The notes below the pieces were generated by a model, which was given only the letters and a program-made list of their open reading frames with translations, did no database searches and was not told where the DNA came from. Below are positions 44,415-52,884 of a stretch of 64,000 nt of DNA, in pieces. Position 1 is the stretch's first letter. Every line of letters starts with the position of its first letter. The position numbers and the translations under genes are program-made. The DNA comes from Flavobacterium hydrophilum (lineage in GTDB: Bacteria > Bacteroidota > Bacteroidia > Flavobacteriales > Flavobacteriaceae), in NCBI RefSeq assembly GCF_003202405.1, contig NZ_QJHL01000001.1:1-64000 (forward strand). Reading direction: 5' to 3'.

Positions 44415-44930
44415 TTAATTTTTATGATTTAAATTGTTATACCATTTTGCTATTTTTTGAATTTCTTTTGTATTTGTTTTAGGACTGCATGCAAGACCTA
44501 AATTTATTTTTGTGTTAGAAATATAAGAGTTTAAAAAAATAATTGCAAAACCGCCAATTTCAGCTTCATCGTCAGGGAAATAAGATGAAAAAATATTCAT
44601 ATAACTGCAACACTTTTGTTTAGATTGCATGATGGAAATTAGATATTCGACATCTTTTGGCTTAACCCAATCTTCAGGAAATTCTCCAGCCATACTTATG
44701 CAATTGAACTTTGTATGCTTCTTATATTTTTCTGTAAAAAGTATAATAAACGATTTTGGATCTAAATTTTTTGGGGATAAAGTTTTGGAATATTCTTTTC
44801 GTGTTAAATCTTCTATACTCGTAAATTCTAAGTTGTCTTTTTCTGCATTGTTTATTTTAAAGTCGTAAAACAGATAACCGCTAATTGAAAGAATGAAAAT
44901 TACTATTAGTGAAAGAAATGTTTTTTTCAT
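44415..44930 (-). CDS. Membrane-anchored hypothetical protein
   Basis: 171 residues with one N-terminal hydrophobic segment (about 4-24) that may be a signal anchor. The remainder is polar with Cys in TKFNCISM, QKCCSYM and LACSPK. I recognise no family. It lies 10 bases after the DUF6929-like stop, so the two minus-strand genes are probably co-transcribed. Confidence 0.7.
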   Translation of the reverse strand: MKKTFLSLIVIFILSISGYLFYDFKINNAEKDNLEFTSIEDLTRKEYSKTLSPKNLDPKSFIILFTEKYKKHTKFNCISMAGEFPEDWVKPKDVEYLISIMQSKQKCCSYMNIFSSYFPDDEAEIGGFAIIFLNSYISNTKINLGLACSPKTNTKEIQKIAKWYNNLNHKN

Positions 44931-44940
44931 AGAAATAGTC

Positions 44941-45777
44941 TTACTTGACCGGTAATGTCAATTTATAAATCTTAGTTTCCAATAGTTCCGTATCATTATC
45001 TTCGCAAAGCAGAAACTCGATTTTATTATTTTCTTTTTTGTAGAGAGTCAAACCTTCAAATTTATTGGTTGCCGTTATTTTTTGAGTAAAATCAATTTTC
45101 ATGGTTTTGAGATCTATTCTTCCAATGAAACTTCCCAGAACTTCGCCGTCATCGTAAGTTGATTTAGTGTCTTCTGCGGTGGAGAGAAAATAAATTTTGT
45201 CTTCGACCAGAACAGCATCGGTAAAGCTGGAACGAACCCCTTTTATTTTCGGCAGTTTGTAATTGACAGAAATCAGAGCAAATTCTTCACCAAGATTTTT
45301 GGCATGGATGGTGAAAATGGTGTTTTTGTTTGAGATTCCATTTCCGCGGTTGAATAAGTACCAGTTTTCACCATCAAAAATAGCGCCTTCCAGATTGAAA
45401 TCTTGCGGTTTTATATCACCAAAATTTTGCATCAGGGCGTACAAATCAACCAGATTATTTTTTTGTAAAATGGTTTTCGATTTGAGATCGAATGCAATCA
45501 TTTTATTTCGGTTTTCGGTAGAACCGGAACCAAAAACATAAAGCGTATCGTTATGATGCGTGATGGATTCGAAATCGGGTTTTATATTTTTCGGAATATT
45601 TTGCGACGGATTATCAATTAAAGGATGATGGCTTAACTGCTGATCCTGCATGTTGTATTCGTATAAGAACCCACTGTTGTCGCCAATAATGTAAAGTGAA
45701 TTATTATTGAAAAATAATCCGGATGCAGAACCGATTCCGATGATTTGAAATAGTATTTCTAATGTGAATTTTTCCAT
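44941..45777 (-). CDS. DUF6929 family beta-propeller protein
   Basis: 278 residues with repeated blade-like units (NNSLYIIGDNSGFLYEYN, DTLYVFGSGSTENRNKMIAFD, ENWYLFNRGNGISNKN, KIYFLSTAEDTKSTYDDGEVLGSFIGRID). No clear signal peptide. The pattern matches the flavobacterial DUF6929 group as I recall it. Function unknown. Confidence 0.7.
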   Translation of the reverse strand: MEKFTLEILFQIIGIGSASGLFFNNNSLYIIGDNSGFLYEYNMQDQQLSHHPLIDNPSQNIPKNIKPDFESITHHNDTLYVFGSGSTENRNKMIAFDLKSKTILQKNNLVDLYALMQNFGDIKPQDFNLEGAIFDGENWYLFNRGNGISNKNTIFTIHAKNLGEEFALISVNYKLPKIKGVRSSFTDAVLVEDKIYFLSTAEDTKSTYDDGEVLGSFIGRIDLKTMKIDFTQKITATNKFEGLTLYKKENNKIEFLLCEDNDTELLETKIYKLTLPVK

Positions 45778-45803
45778 GAAATGTTGTTTTGAAAACTAAT
45801 GCC

Positions 45804-45876
45804 TAGCCCTGATAGAAGTGAAAATCCTTTTGCCCCGCTTCTTTAGCGAGGCAAAAGATTGTAACGGATAGCAGGA
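45804..45876 (+). repeat. Structured intergenic repeat, copy D
   Basis: Starts TAGCCCTGATAGAAG and ends GATAGCAGGA. The hairpin CTTTTGCCCCGCT / AGCGAGGCAAAAG is strong (one mismatch) with a TCTTT loop region. It lies between two divergent genes. Confidence 0.68.
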
Positions 45877-46007
45877 ATATGCTTCGTAAAAATAGTATAT
45901 TTATGACACAAAAAAATTTAAAATATGAAATCGCTACTGATAAAACCTTTGTATAAACAAAATTGAAGGCGATAAGATAAGTGACCAATAACAATAAATT
46001 AATACAA

Positions 46008-46889
46008 ATGAAATCAATAGATCCAAAAGATTTTAAAGTTACAGACAAAATAAAGTTATCCAGGATTCCGACTTTGCTTGATATTGAAGCGAGTGATGAT
46101 GAAAAAGAAGAGAAACTGGATAAAGTTCAGGAGAAACTGAGTGATTTGCAGGATGTAATGTATTCGCACAATAAATATGGCGTTTTGATTTGCCTGCAAG
46201 GAATGGATACGTCCGGAAAAGACAGTCTGATTCGGGAAGTTTTTAAGGAATTTAATCCGCGTGGAGTTGTGGTTCACAGCTTTAAAACACCAAATTCAAC
46301 CGAATTGGAACATGATTATTTGTGGAGACATTATATTGCTCTGCCGGAGAAAGGGAAGTTTGCGATTTTTAATCGTACACACTACGAGAATGTTTTGGTA
46401 ACGCGTGTGCATCCTGAGTATGTTTTGGCTGAGAATTTACCGGGAATCAATTCGGTTGATGATATTACACCGAAATTCTGGAAAAAAAGAATTAAGCAAA
46501 TCAATAATTTTGAAAAGCACATTGCTGAAAACGGAACCATCGTGATGAAATTTTATCTGCATTTGAGCAAAGAGGAGCAAAGAGAACGTTTGTTACGTCG
46601 TTTGGAAGAAGAAAAACATCATTGGAAATTTTCACCCGGAGATTTAAAAGAGCGGGAACACTGGAAAGAATACCAAAAATATTACGAAGAAGCAATTAAT
46701 AAAACTTCGACAGATTATGCACCCTGGTATGTAATTCCTGCAGACGACAAAGAAATGGCACGCTATATTGTAGCAAAAATTATTTGGGAAGAAATGCAGA
46801 AACATACGGATATTAAAGAACCTGAACTTGACGATAAAATTAAAGCTAATATTGAAATGTATAAAAAGGAATTGGGCGGGAAGAATTAG
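46008..46889 (+). CDS. ppk2: Polyphosphate:nucleotide phosphotransferase, PPK2 family
   Basis: Uses polyphosphate to phosphorylate nucleotides (or the reverse). 293 residues from the ATG at 46008; a GTG 27 bases upstream is also open. The P-loop GMDTSGKD is at 65-72, then FKTPNSTELEHDYLWR, FNRTHYENVLVTRVHPEY (a variant of the usual FNRSYYE) and an arginine-rich lid (REQRERLLRRLEEE). By sequence pattern it is PPK2, but the class (ADP- or AMP-using) cannot be decided here. Confidence 0.9.
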   Translation: MKSIDPKDFKVTDKIKLSRIPTLLDIEASDDEKEEKLDKVQEKLSDLQDVMYSHNKYGVLICLQGMDTSGKDSLIREVFKEFNPRGVVVHSFKTPNSTELEHDYLWRHYIALPEKGKFAIFNRTHYENVLVTRVHPEYVLAENLPGINSVDDITPKFWKKRIKQINNFEKHIAENGTIVMKFYLHLSKEEQRERLLRRLEEEKHHWKFSPGDLKEREHWKEYQKYYEEAINKTSTDYAPWYVIPADDKEMARYIVAKIIWEEMQKHTDIKEPELDDKIKANIEMYKKELGGKN

Positions 46890-46922
46890 ATAATTAGAAA
46901 ATGTGATAATTAGATAATTGTA
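46889..46922 (+). repeat. TTAGATAATTAGA-type short phrase after ppk2
   Basis: GATAATTAGAAAATGTGATAATTAGATAATTG directly follows the ppk2 stop codon. The unit GATAATTAGA repeats with small changes. Confidence 0.45.
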
Positions 46923-46957
46923 TTACTTGGTTTTCTTTCCTAAGTATAAAAAAAACT

Positions 46958-46990
46958 AAACCCGACAGATTTTAAAAATCTGTCGGGTTT
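46958..46990 (+). terminator. Bidirectional terminator ppk2/47025 gene
   Basis: AAACCCGACAGATTT pairs with AAATCTGTCGGGTTT around TAAA-like bases. It closes two convergent genes. Confidence 0.85.
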
Positions 46991-47024
46991 CACCAAAAAA
47001 AAATAAAAATAACTCTAATTTATT

Positions 47025-47540
47025 TTACAATTCAAAACCATACGCTACACGAAGTGCAATCTGATTGGTATTGAATTTGTCATAATCTTCATATCTTACA
47101 CTAACATCTATATGTTTTCCAGCATAACCAATACTTGGAGCCCATAAAAGTGAAGTTTCGTTATAATCATTAGTTACAGCAAAACCTGCACCTACTTCTC
47201 CCATAACATAGAACTGATCTTCCCAGAAGAAAGCTTTAAAACCGGCTTTTGCAGGAATGAATCCTAAATCAGGAACATCATCTCCAACAAACAAATTAGT
47301 AAAACCGGTAGTAAGTGTTAACGAAGTTCTTTTGGATAAATCATATTGAAGTCTTACATCACCACCAAGAGCCCAGTCGTAGTCATCCCCATCTGTCGGA
47401 ATTCCACCGCTGACACCAAATCCTAATTTAAATTTTTGATCGTAGTTAGAGCTTTCTGCAGTTTGCGCAGATGTAGTTGTCGTGCAAAAAATTGCAATGG
47501 CTGCAACAAATAAAATTCGGATGTTTTGTAAATTTTTCAT
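47025..47540 (-). CDS. Small outer-membrane beta-barrel protein
   Basis: 171 residues. Signal peptide about 1-26 (FVAAIAIFCTTTTSAQ). The mature part alternates aromatic and small residues in strands (FKLGFGVSGGIP, ALGGDVRLQYDLS, SLTLTTGFTNLF, GKHIDVSVRYEDYDKF) and ends in an Ala-Tyr-Gly-Phe-Glu-Leu tail, typical of 8-stranded outer-membrane barrels. Function unknown. A direct repeat upstream is noted under findings. Confidence 0.78.
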   Translation of the reverse strand: MKNLQNIRILFVAAIAIFCTTTTSAQTAESSNYDQKFKLGFGVSGGIPTDGDDYDWALGGDVRLQYDLSKRTSLTLTTGFTNLFVGDDVPDLGFIPAKAGFKAFFWEDQFYVMGEVGAGFAVTNDYNETSLLWAPSIGYAGKHIDVSVRYEDYDKFNTNQIALRVAYGFEL

Positions 47541-47594
47541 GCTTGTATTTTTTTAATTACTATGTTGTAAAAGTAGTTTTGAGGTAGTGGTAAG

Positions 47595-47627
47595 TCGTTA
47601 TATAATTTTCAGGAATCGTTACATAAT
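47595..47627. promoter_or_regulatory. 21-base-spaced direct repeat TCGTTA(C/T)ATAA
   Basis: TCGTTATATAAT and TCGTTACATAAT begin exactly 21 bases apart, two turns of the helix. They lie 55-87 bases before the outer-membrane barrel gene. A two-site direct repeat at this spacing is typical of dimeric DNA-binding regulators. Confidence 0.4.
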
Positions 47628-47834
47628 GTGAATATTGTTAAAATTTCAGGTAATAGTAAAATGTTGTGAATCCCTTGTTTTATTGGTGTTTAAGTTAATA
47701 TTGACCAAAAATATTTGATTCACTTTATTCTTAATGTTTGATTAAGATGTTAAAATGGTGTAAGGATTTTTTTGCTTTTGCAATTATTAAATCCATTAAA
47801 ACTCAATATTTCTACAGAATCCAAAGCAACTGAT

Positions 47835-47842
47835 TATCTTTG
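47835..47842 (+). promoter_or_regulatory. Candidate -7 element of the MATE gene
   Basis: TATCTTTG matches TAnnTTTG, 19 bases before the GTG start. Confidence 0.5.
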
Positions 47843-47861
47843 CAGGCTAAAATGATTAAAA

Positions 47862-49232
47862 GTGAATTTAAAGCAGTACACAAAAGAGTTTTCCTATAAT
47901 TTAAGGCTGGCATATCCTGTTGTTTTAGGAATGGTTGGCCATAACTTAATAGGTATGGTAGATAACATAATGGTAGGCAGATTAGGAAGTACTGAACTGG
48001 CAGCAGTTTCCTTGGGAAATAGTATGATTTTTATTGCGATGTCGTTAGGGATTGGATTTTCTACAGCCATTACACCTATTGTTGCAGAAGGTGATGCCGA
48101 GAAAAATGATACTAAAATACGTTCTGCTTTTCATCATGGATTGTTTTTATGTACTATTTTAGGATTAGTCCTTTTTGGAGTCATTGTTCTGGCAAAACCA
48201 ATAATGGAGATGCTGCATCAGCCTGACGAAGTTATTGCCCTTGCAAAACCTTATCTGGACTGGGTTGCTTTTTCTCTTATTCCGTTAATAATGTATCAGG
48301 GCTACAAACAATTTGCAGACGGACTGTCGTTGACAAAATATTCGATGTATGCTATGGTAATGGCCAATGTACTTCATGTAGGGATGAATTATGTATTGAT
48401 TTACGGAATCTGGATTTTTCCAAAAATGGGAATTATTGGTGCAGCTATAGGAACTGTAATTTCTAGAATATTTCTGGTTATGTTCATGCACATCATGCTT
48501 TCAAGAAGAAATGATTTAAAGCATTTCTTCAGCAATTTCAGTTTTGAGGAAATTAAAAAAGAAACAATAAAAAAAATAGTGAGCATTGGTTTTCCATCAG
48601 CCATGCAAATGCTTTTTGAAGTCGTATTGTTTACAGCTTCTATCTGGTTATGTGGTAATATTGGCAGAACCAGTCAGGCAGCAAATCAAATCGCATTGAG
48701 TCTGGCTTCAATGACTTTTATGTTTGCGATGGGCTTAAGCGTGACTTCGATGATCAGAGTAAGCAATCAAAGGGGACTGCAGGATTATAAAAAATTAATA
48801 GTTGTAGCACGCTCTATTTTTTTACTGGCGATCATCATAGAAAGTGTTTTTGCAATTGTATTTGTAGCTTTTCACCAGTTTTTACCACACATTTTTTTGA
48901 ATATGGAAAACACAATACAGCTTACAGACAATACAGAGGTAATTGAAATTGCTTCAAAATTATTGCTGATTGCGGCAGTGTTCCAGATATCTGATGGGAT
49001 TCAGGTTGTGGTTCTGGGGGCTTTACGCGGATTACAGGATGTAAAAATTCCCATGTACATTACTTTTGTCGCGTATTGGGTTATCGGTTTTCCAATTTCG
49101 TATTATTTAGGAGAATACACTTCTATGAAAGCAGCCGGAGTATGGGTCGGGCTTTTGGCGGGCTTAACTTCTGCAGCACTTTTTCTGTACATCCGCTTTA
49201 ATTACTTAACCAAAAAATTAATTAAAAATTAA
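47862..49232 (+). CDS. MATE-family efflux transporter
   Basis: Exports drugs or metabolites in exchange for Na+ or H+. 456 residues and 12 predicted membrane helices in two six-helix halves. The first helix region contains YPVVLGMVGHNLIGMVDNIMVGRLGSTELAAVSLGNS, the typical MATE start. It begins with a GTG; the ATG 10 bases upstream is out of frame. Confidence 0.92.
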   Translation: MNLKQYTKEFSYNLRLAYPVVLGMVGHNLIGMVDNIMVGRLGSTELAAVSLGNSMIFIAMSLGIGFSTAITPIVAEGDAEKNDTKIRSAFHHGLFLCTILGLVLFGVIVLAKPIMEMLHQPDEVIALAKPYLDWVAFSLIPLIMYQGYKQFADGLSLTKYSMYAMVMANVLHVGMNYVLIYGIWIFPKMGIIGAAIGTVISRIFLVMFMHIMLSRRNDLKHFFSNFSFEEIKKETIKKIVSIGFPSAMQMLFEVVLFTASIWLCGNIGRTSQAANQIALSLASMTFMFAMGLSVTSMIRVSNQRGLQDYKKLIVVARSIFLLAIIIESVFAIVFVAFHQFLPHIFLNMENTIQLTDNTEVIEIASKLLLIAAVFQISDGIQVVVLGALRGLQDVKIPMYITFVAYWVIGFPISYYLGEYTSMKAAGVWVGLLAGLTSAALFLYIRFNYLTKKLIKN

Positions 49233-49274
49233 CTTTCAAATAACTACATTTGAAACCTAAAAAATAAATTAAAC

Positions 49275-49502
49275 ATGGAATTACCTAAATTTTTACTTGG
49301 AGATAATACTGATTTTCCAGATGATATTTTCATCATTCACCTTGATTACCCAAGATTTATTATCAATTTAAAAGATGATGAGGTAGAATTTCTGGAAGAA
49401 GCAGAAGATCTGGATGAAGCTGAATTAAATGCAGAAATGGAAGGTTTAATCGAAAAAGCAAATGATTTTTACGATCGCGAAATAAATCGTTACGAAGAGT
49501 AG
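49275..49502 (+). CDS. Small acidic hypothetical protein
   Basis: 75 residues, very acidic (many Asp and Glu after residue 30). No signal, no membrane helix. I recognise no family. It starts 42 bases after the MATE stop. Its stop codon TAG lies within the GAGACGCAC palindrome at 49499. Confidence 0.65.
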   Translation: MELPKFLLGDNTDFPDDIFIIHLDYPRFIINLKDDEVEFLEEAEDLDEAELNAEMEGLIEKANDFYDREINRYEE

Positions 49503-49526
49503 AGACGCACTGCAGTGCGTCTCTAC
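49499..49526. repeat. Perfect 28-base palindrome GTAGAGACGCAC/GTGCGTCTCTAC
   Basis: The arms are perfectly complementary without mismatch over 28 bases. The left side overlaps the stop codon of the acidic protein. A second, imperfect copy is at 44277-44300. It may fold in RNA as a small hairpin between the acidic protein gene and the sulfatase-like gene. Confidence 0.75.
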
Positions 49527-49549
49527 CCTGAACCAATCAAAATTATCTG

Positions 49550-51484
49550 ATGAAAAATTTACGTTTTTTAAAACCCGTTTTCAGTTTTATAGCAATCGGA
49601 TTGCTCATTACTACCTTAAGCAGAATATTTTTATTTTTTATTTTTAAAGAAAGGGTTGTCGAAACGCCTGATTTCTGGTATATTTTTCCAATCGGTCTTC
49701 GAATGGATTTAATTTTACTTTGTTATTTGTCGTTTCTGCCCGCTGTTTTAATTACTTTTTTACCAAATAAATGGCTAAAGTTTACCAATTCTTTTTTGGT
49801 AATTTACAGTTTTTTATTCCTGTTTCTGATTCTTTTTGTAGAATTGGCTTCACCGGATTTTGTAAAACAATACGATACACGTCCGAATAAGATTTTCTTA
49901 GATTATCTGATTTATCCAAAAGAAGTTGTCGGAATGCTTCTGAAAAGTTATCTGACTTCTATCATCGTAACATTCCTGATTTTGGCAGTTGTCATCTATT
50001 TTGCTTTTAAAAAAGGAAAGAAATATTTTTATACAACCAGCACAGAATACAAATTCAAATTAATGGTTTTTCCGTTGGTTGCTTTTGTATTGTTTTTTGG
50101 AGCGCGTTCAAGTCTTACTTCAAAACGTCCAATTAATGCCAGTAATGCTGTTTTTTCGACAGATCAGCTTACCAATACTTTAGGATTGAACTCTTTTTAT
50201 ACCGTTGCTTTTGCAGCCTATTCGATTAAAAACGAAGGAAATACCAAAATGTATGGTAAAATGGAAGAAGCCGAAGCCATTGCCCGTGTAAAAAAATACA
50301 TGATTGCCGGACCAAATGATTTTACAGATGCTGAAATTCCATTTCTGCATGTGCAGCAGCCGGATTCTGTTTTGAAAAAGCCTTATAATCTGGTCATTTT
50401 TCTTCAGGAAAGTTTAGGAGCTGAATATGTTGGAATTCTTGGCGGAAAACCTTTAACACCTGAATTTGATAAATTATCGAAAGAAGGTTTATTATTTACA
50501 AATCTGTATTGTACCGGAACCCGAAGTGTCCGTGGAATTGAAGCAGTTGTTACCGGATTTTTACCTTCTCCTTCTGAAAGTGTAGTAAAGCTTGGAAATT
50601 CGCAACAGGGATTTTTTACTTTGGCAGATGCCTTAAAACATAAAGGGTATGATACAAGTTTCATTTATGGCGGAATGGCAAATTTTGATAATATGGCTTC
50701 GTTTTTTAACGGAAATGGATTTCAGGATATTGTGGATCAGGAAGATTTTGAATCTGATGGGAATAAATATGTTTTCAAAGGAACCTGGGGCTATTCTGAT
50801 GAGGATTTAGTTACGAAAGCAAATAATTATTTTAAATCTAAAGGAGACAAACCATTCTTTTCTTTGATGTTTTCTACATCTAATCATGAACCTTTTGAAT
50901 ATCCTGCGGGAAGAATCCAGCCTTATGATAAAAAACCTGCAACCGTCAACAATGCGATGAAATATGCTGATTTTTCGATTGGGAAATTCTTTGAAATGGC
51001 TAAAAAAGAGGCTTATTTCAAGAACACGATTTTCATTGTGATTGCAGATCATAACACCAGAACCTACGGAAAGAATTTAGTGCCGATTAATAAATTCCAT
51101 ATTCCCGCTTTAATAATGGGACCGGGAGTTCCAAAAGGGGTTTCATACACTAAATTAGCAAGCCAAATTGATATTCCGCCAACATTATTAAGTTATTTGG
51201 GGATATCATTTGAAACTCCAATGGTTGGAAGAAATCTAAATCAATTAGATGCAAAAACACAAGGAAGATCTATCATGCAGTTTAATGATATCAATGCATT
51301 CAGAGTCGAAAATCAGGTTGTCATTATGCAGCCAAATTTGAAACCGCTGCAATTCGAAATCAAAAATGATACAACTTTAATTCCTGTAAAATTAAACGAA
51401 GAATTAGCAAAAGATGCCTTGGCACACGTTATAACTGCCGGAAATTTATATAAAGAAAATAAGTATAAGCTTAGAACGAAATAG
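49550..51484 (+). CDS. LTA-synthase-family membrane sulfatase/phosphoglycerol transferase-like protein
   Basis: 644 residues. Five membrane helices in the first about 190 residues, then an extracytoplasmic sulfatase-superfamily domain (about 260-580). The motif FLQESLGAEYVG holds the metal-binding Glu, and CTGTRSVRGIEAV holds the nucleophilic Thr. IFIVIADHNTR and PINKFHIPALIMGPG are the later metal-binding segments. Relatives add phosphoglycerol or phosphoethanolamine to envelope polymers; the substrate here is unknown. Confidence 0.88.
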   Translation: MKNLRFLKPVFSFIAIGLLITTLSRIFLFFIFKERVVETPDFWYIFPIGLRMDLILLCYLSFLPAVLITFLPNKWLKFTNSFLVIYSFLFLFLILFVELASPDFVKQYDTRPNKIFLDYLIYPKEVVGMLLKSYLTSIIVTFLILAVVIYFAFKKGKKYFYTTSTEYKFKLMVFPLVAFVLFFGARSSLTSKRPINASNAVFSTDQLTNTLGLNSFYTVAFAAYSIKNEGNTKMYGKMEEAEAIARVKKYMIAGPNDFTDAEIPFLHVQQPDSVLKKPYNLVIFLQESLGAEYVGILGGKPLTPEFDKLSKEGLLFTNLYCTGTRSVRGIEAVVTGFLPSPSESVVKLGNSQQGFFTLADALKHKGYDTSFIYGGMANFDNMASFFNGNGFQDIVDQEDFESDGNKYVFKGTWGYSDEDLVTKANNYFKSKGDKPFFSLMFSTSNHEPFEYPAGRIQPYDKKPATVNNAMKYADFSIGKFFEMAKKEAYFKNTIFIVIADHNTRTYGKNLVPINKFHIPALIMGPGVPKGVSYTKLASQIDIPPTLLSYLGISFETPMVGRNLNQLDAKTQGRSIMQFNDINAFRVENQVVIMQPNLKPLQFEIKNDTTLIPVKLNEELAKDALAHVITAGNLYKENKYKLRTK

Positions 51485-51508
51485 TTCAGGAGAATAAAAA
51501 TAATACAC

Positions 51509-51547
51509 AGCTGCTAAGATGATTTTTTCTTTAGCAGCTTTTTTTTG
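51509..51547 (+). terminator. Terminator of the LTA-synthase-like gene
   Basis: AGCTGCTAA and TTAGCAGCT pair across 13 bases and are followed by a run of eight T. Confidence 0.85.
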
Positions 51548-51710
51548 CTTTTGATATTATTCAACTAACAATTAAAATAATAGTCTAACGAAATAGTTGT
51601 AACTTTAATATGTTGATTTTTAGCGTTCTGTGGTGTGTTTTTAGGAGATTAAAGGTAACAAATAAGGAACTTCGTTTATCTATCTATAAATTATTTAAAA
51701 CTAAATCGTT

Positions 51711-52496
51711 ATGAAAAATTTTAAACCAGCAATTTTTACAGCAACATTAGTTTTGTGTTGCCTGTTAAATGTAAATGCTCAAGACAGCAAAATTGTAAAA
51801 ACCACTAAAACCATTTCCGGTTCAGAAAGCACTTTAGAAGCATCTGCACACAAAAGCAGTATAAATGGCATAAATAACGGAATGCCAAATCGAATTTCGA
51901 TGAATGTTACAGTTGCAAAACAAACACAGGGAGCAACGTTTGGAGAAAAAGTAAATGCCGGAAAAATAAATGTAACCTTAGTTGAAGGCGGATGTGTTGT
52001 TTTATTTTCTTCAAATGAAGGGTACAGAGTCAATACAGCAGATAAAAGTATTAAGGAATTAAGTAAAAGTGAATCCGCTGCTTTTGGCGAAAAAGTCAAT
52101 CAGGGTTTGCATGCGGCGGGCAATGCTGTAGGGCAGGGAGCCTCTTTATTGGGTGGTGCCATGCCTGGAGGGTCTGTTATTTCGGCTACCGTTTCCAGTG
52201 TGGGTAATTTGGCAGGAAGTGGTGGAGGAGCAGCTGCAGCTTCTTATGCAGCGACAGGAAAAGCAGCAAAACCCGATTCTGAAAATAAAGTTTTAAAAAT
52301 TCAGGATAATGCAAATGAAACTGTATTCGATCTGCCTGATGGTGAATATGAATTAAGTTTTGTTATTGTTGAAAAAGCCACTTCGGGTTTGAAAGACACT
52401 TTAAAAACCCAGGTCAGAATGGCTTTTTCAATAGAAAAAGGCGTTTTAAAAACGAAACATGATACTGCTAAAAATTCAGTAGGAAACATTCGTTAA
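51711..52496 (+). CDS. Secreted protein with glycine/alanine-rich region (paralogue 1)
   Basis: 261 residues. Signal peptide about 1-23 (CLLNVNAQ). Includes a conserved-looking FGEKVNAGKINVTLVEGGCVVLF unit, a Gly/Ala/Ser-rich stretch (about 140-185), and the C-terminal LKTKHDTAKNSVGNIR. Both ends recur in the small gene at 52619. I recognise no family. The gene is preceded by the leader region described for the pair. Confidence 0.75.
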   Translation: MKNFKPAIFTATLVLCCLLNVNAQDSKIVKTTKTISGSESTLEASAHKSSINGINNGMPNRISMNVTVAKQTQGATFGEKVNAGKINVTLVEGGCVVLFSSNEGYRVNTADKSIKELSKSESAAFGEKVNQGLHAAGNAVGQGASLLGGAMPGGSVISATVSSVGNLAGSGGGAAAASYAATGKAAKPDSENKVLKIQDNANETVFDLPDGEYELSFVIVEKATSGLKDTLKTQVRMAFSIEKGVLKTKHDTAKNSVGNIR

Positions 52497-52618
52497 AAGA
52501 ATTAAATAGATCCGGATTTAAATATTTCATATTGTGTTTTTTAATTTAAAAGTCAAAGAAGGGGGTAACAAAAAATGAATTTGTGTATCTATCTATAAAT
52601 CATTAAAACTAAATCGAT

Positions 52619-52849
52619 ATGAAAAATTTTAAGACAGCAATTTTTACAGTAGCATTTGTATTATGTGGATTAACTGGTGTAAAAGCTCAGGATAGCAAAA
52701 ATGTAAAAGAAAAAACAGTTAAATCCAGTTCTGCGTCAGATTCTAAAGCAACATTAGAAACACCAACAAATGTTGGGATTCCATTAGAAGCAAGACGTTT
52801 GAAAACCAAACACGATACGGCTAAAAATTCAGTAGGGAATATCCGTTGA
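52619..52849 (+). CDS. Secreted small protein, shortened paralogue 2
   Basis: 76 residues. It has the same signal-peptide type (MKNFKTAIFTVAFVLCGLTGVKAQ) and the identical C-terminal LKTKHDTAKNSVGNIR as the 261-residue gene just upstream, but about 185 middle residues are missing. The DNA leader before the ATG is also very similar. It looks like a duplication followed by internal deletion; it is intact as an open frame. Whether it is functional is unknown. Confidence 0.7.
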   Translation: MKNFKTAIFTVAFVLCGLTGVKAQDSKNVKEKTVKSSSASDSKATLETPTNVGIPLEARRLKTKHDTAKNSVGNIR

Positions 52850-52884
52850 AGAAATAAAATTTTCTGTACAAAAAATAGAAAAGG

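Larger units (their letters stand above)
47541..47861. other. Divergent intergenic region 47025-gene/MATE
   Basis: 321 bases with no gene. It holds the direct repeat TCGTTAYATAAT (47595 and 47616) and the MATE -7 element at 47835-47842. I see nothing else. Confidence 0.5.
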
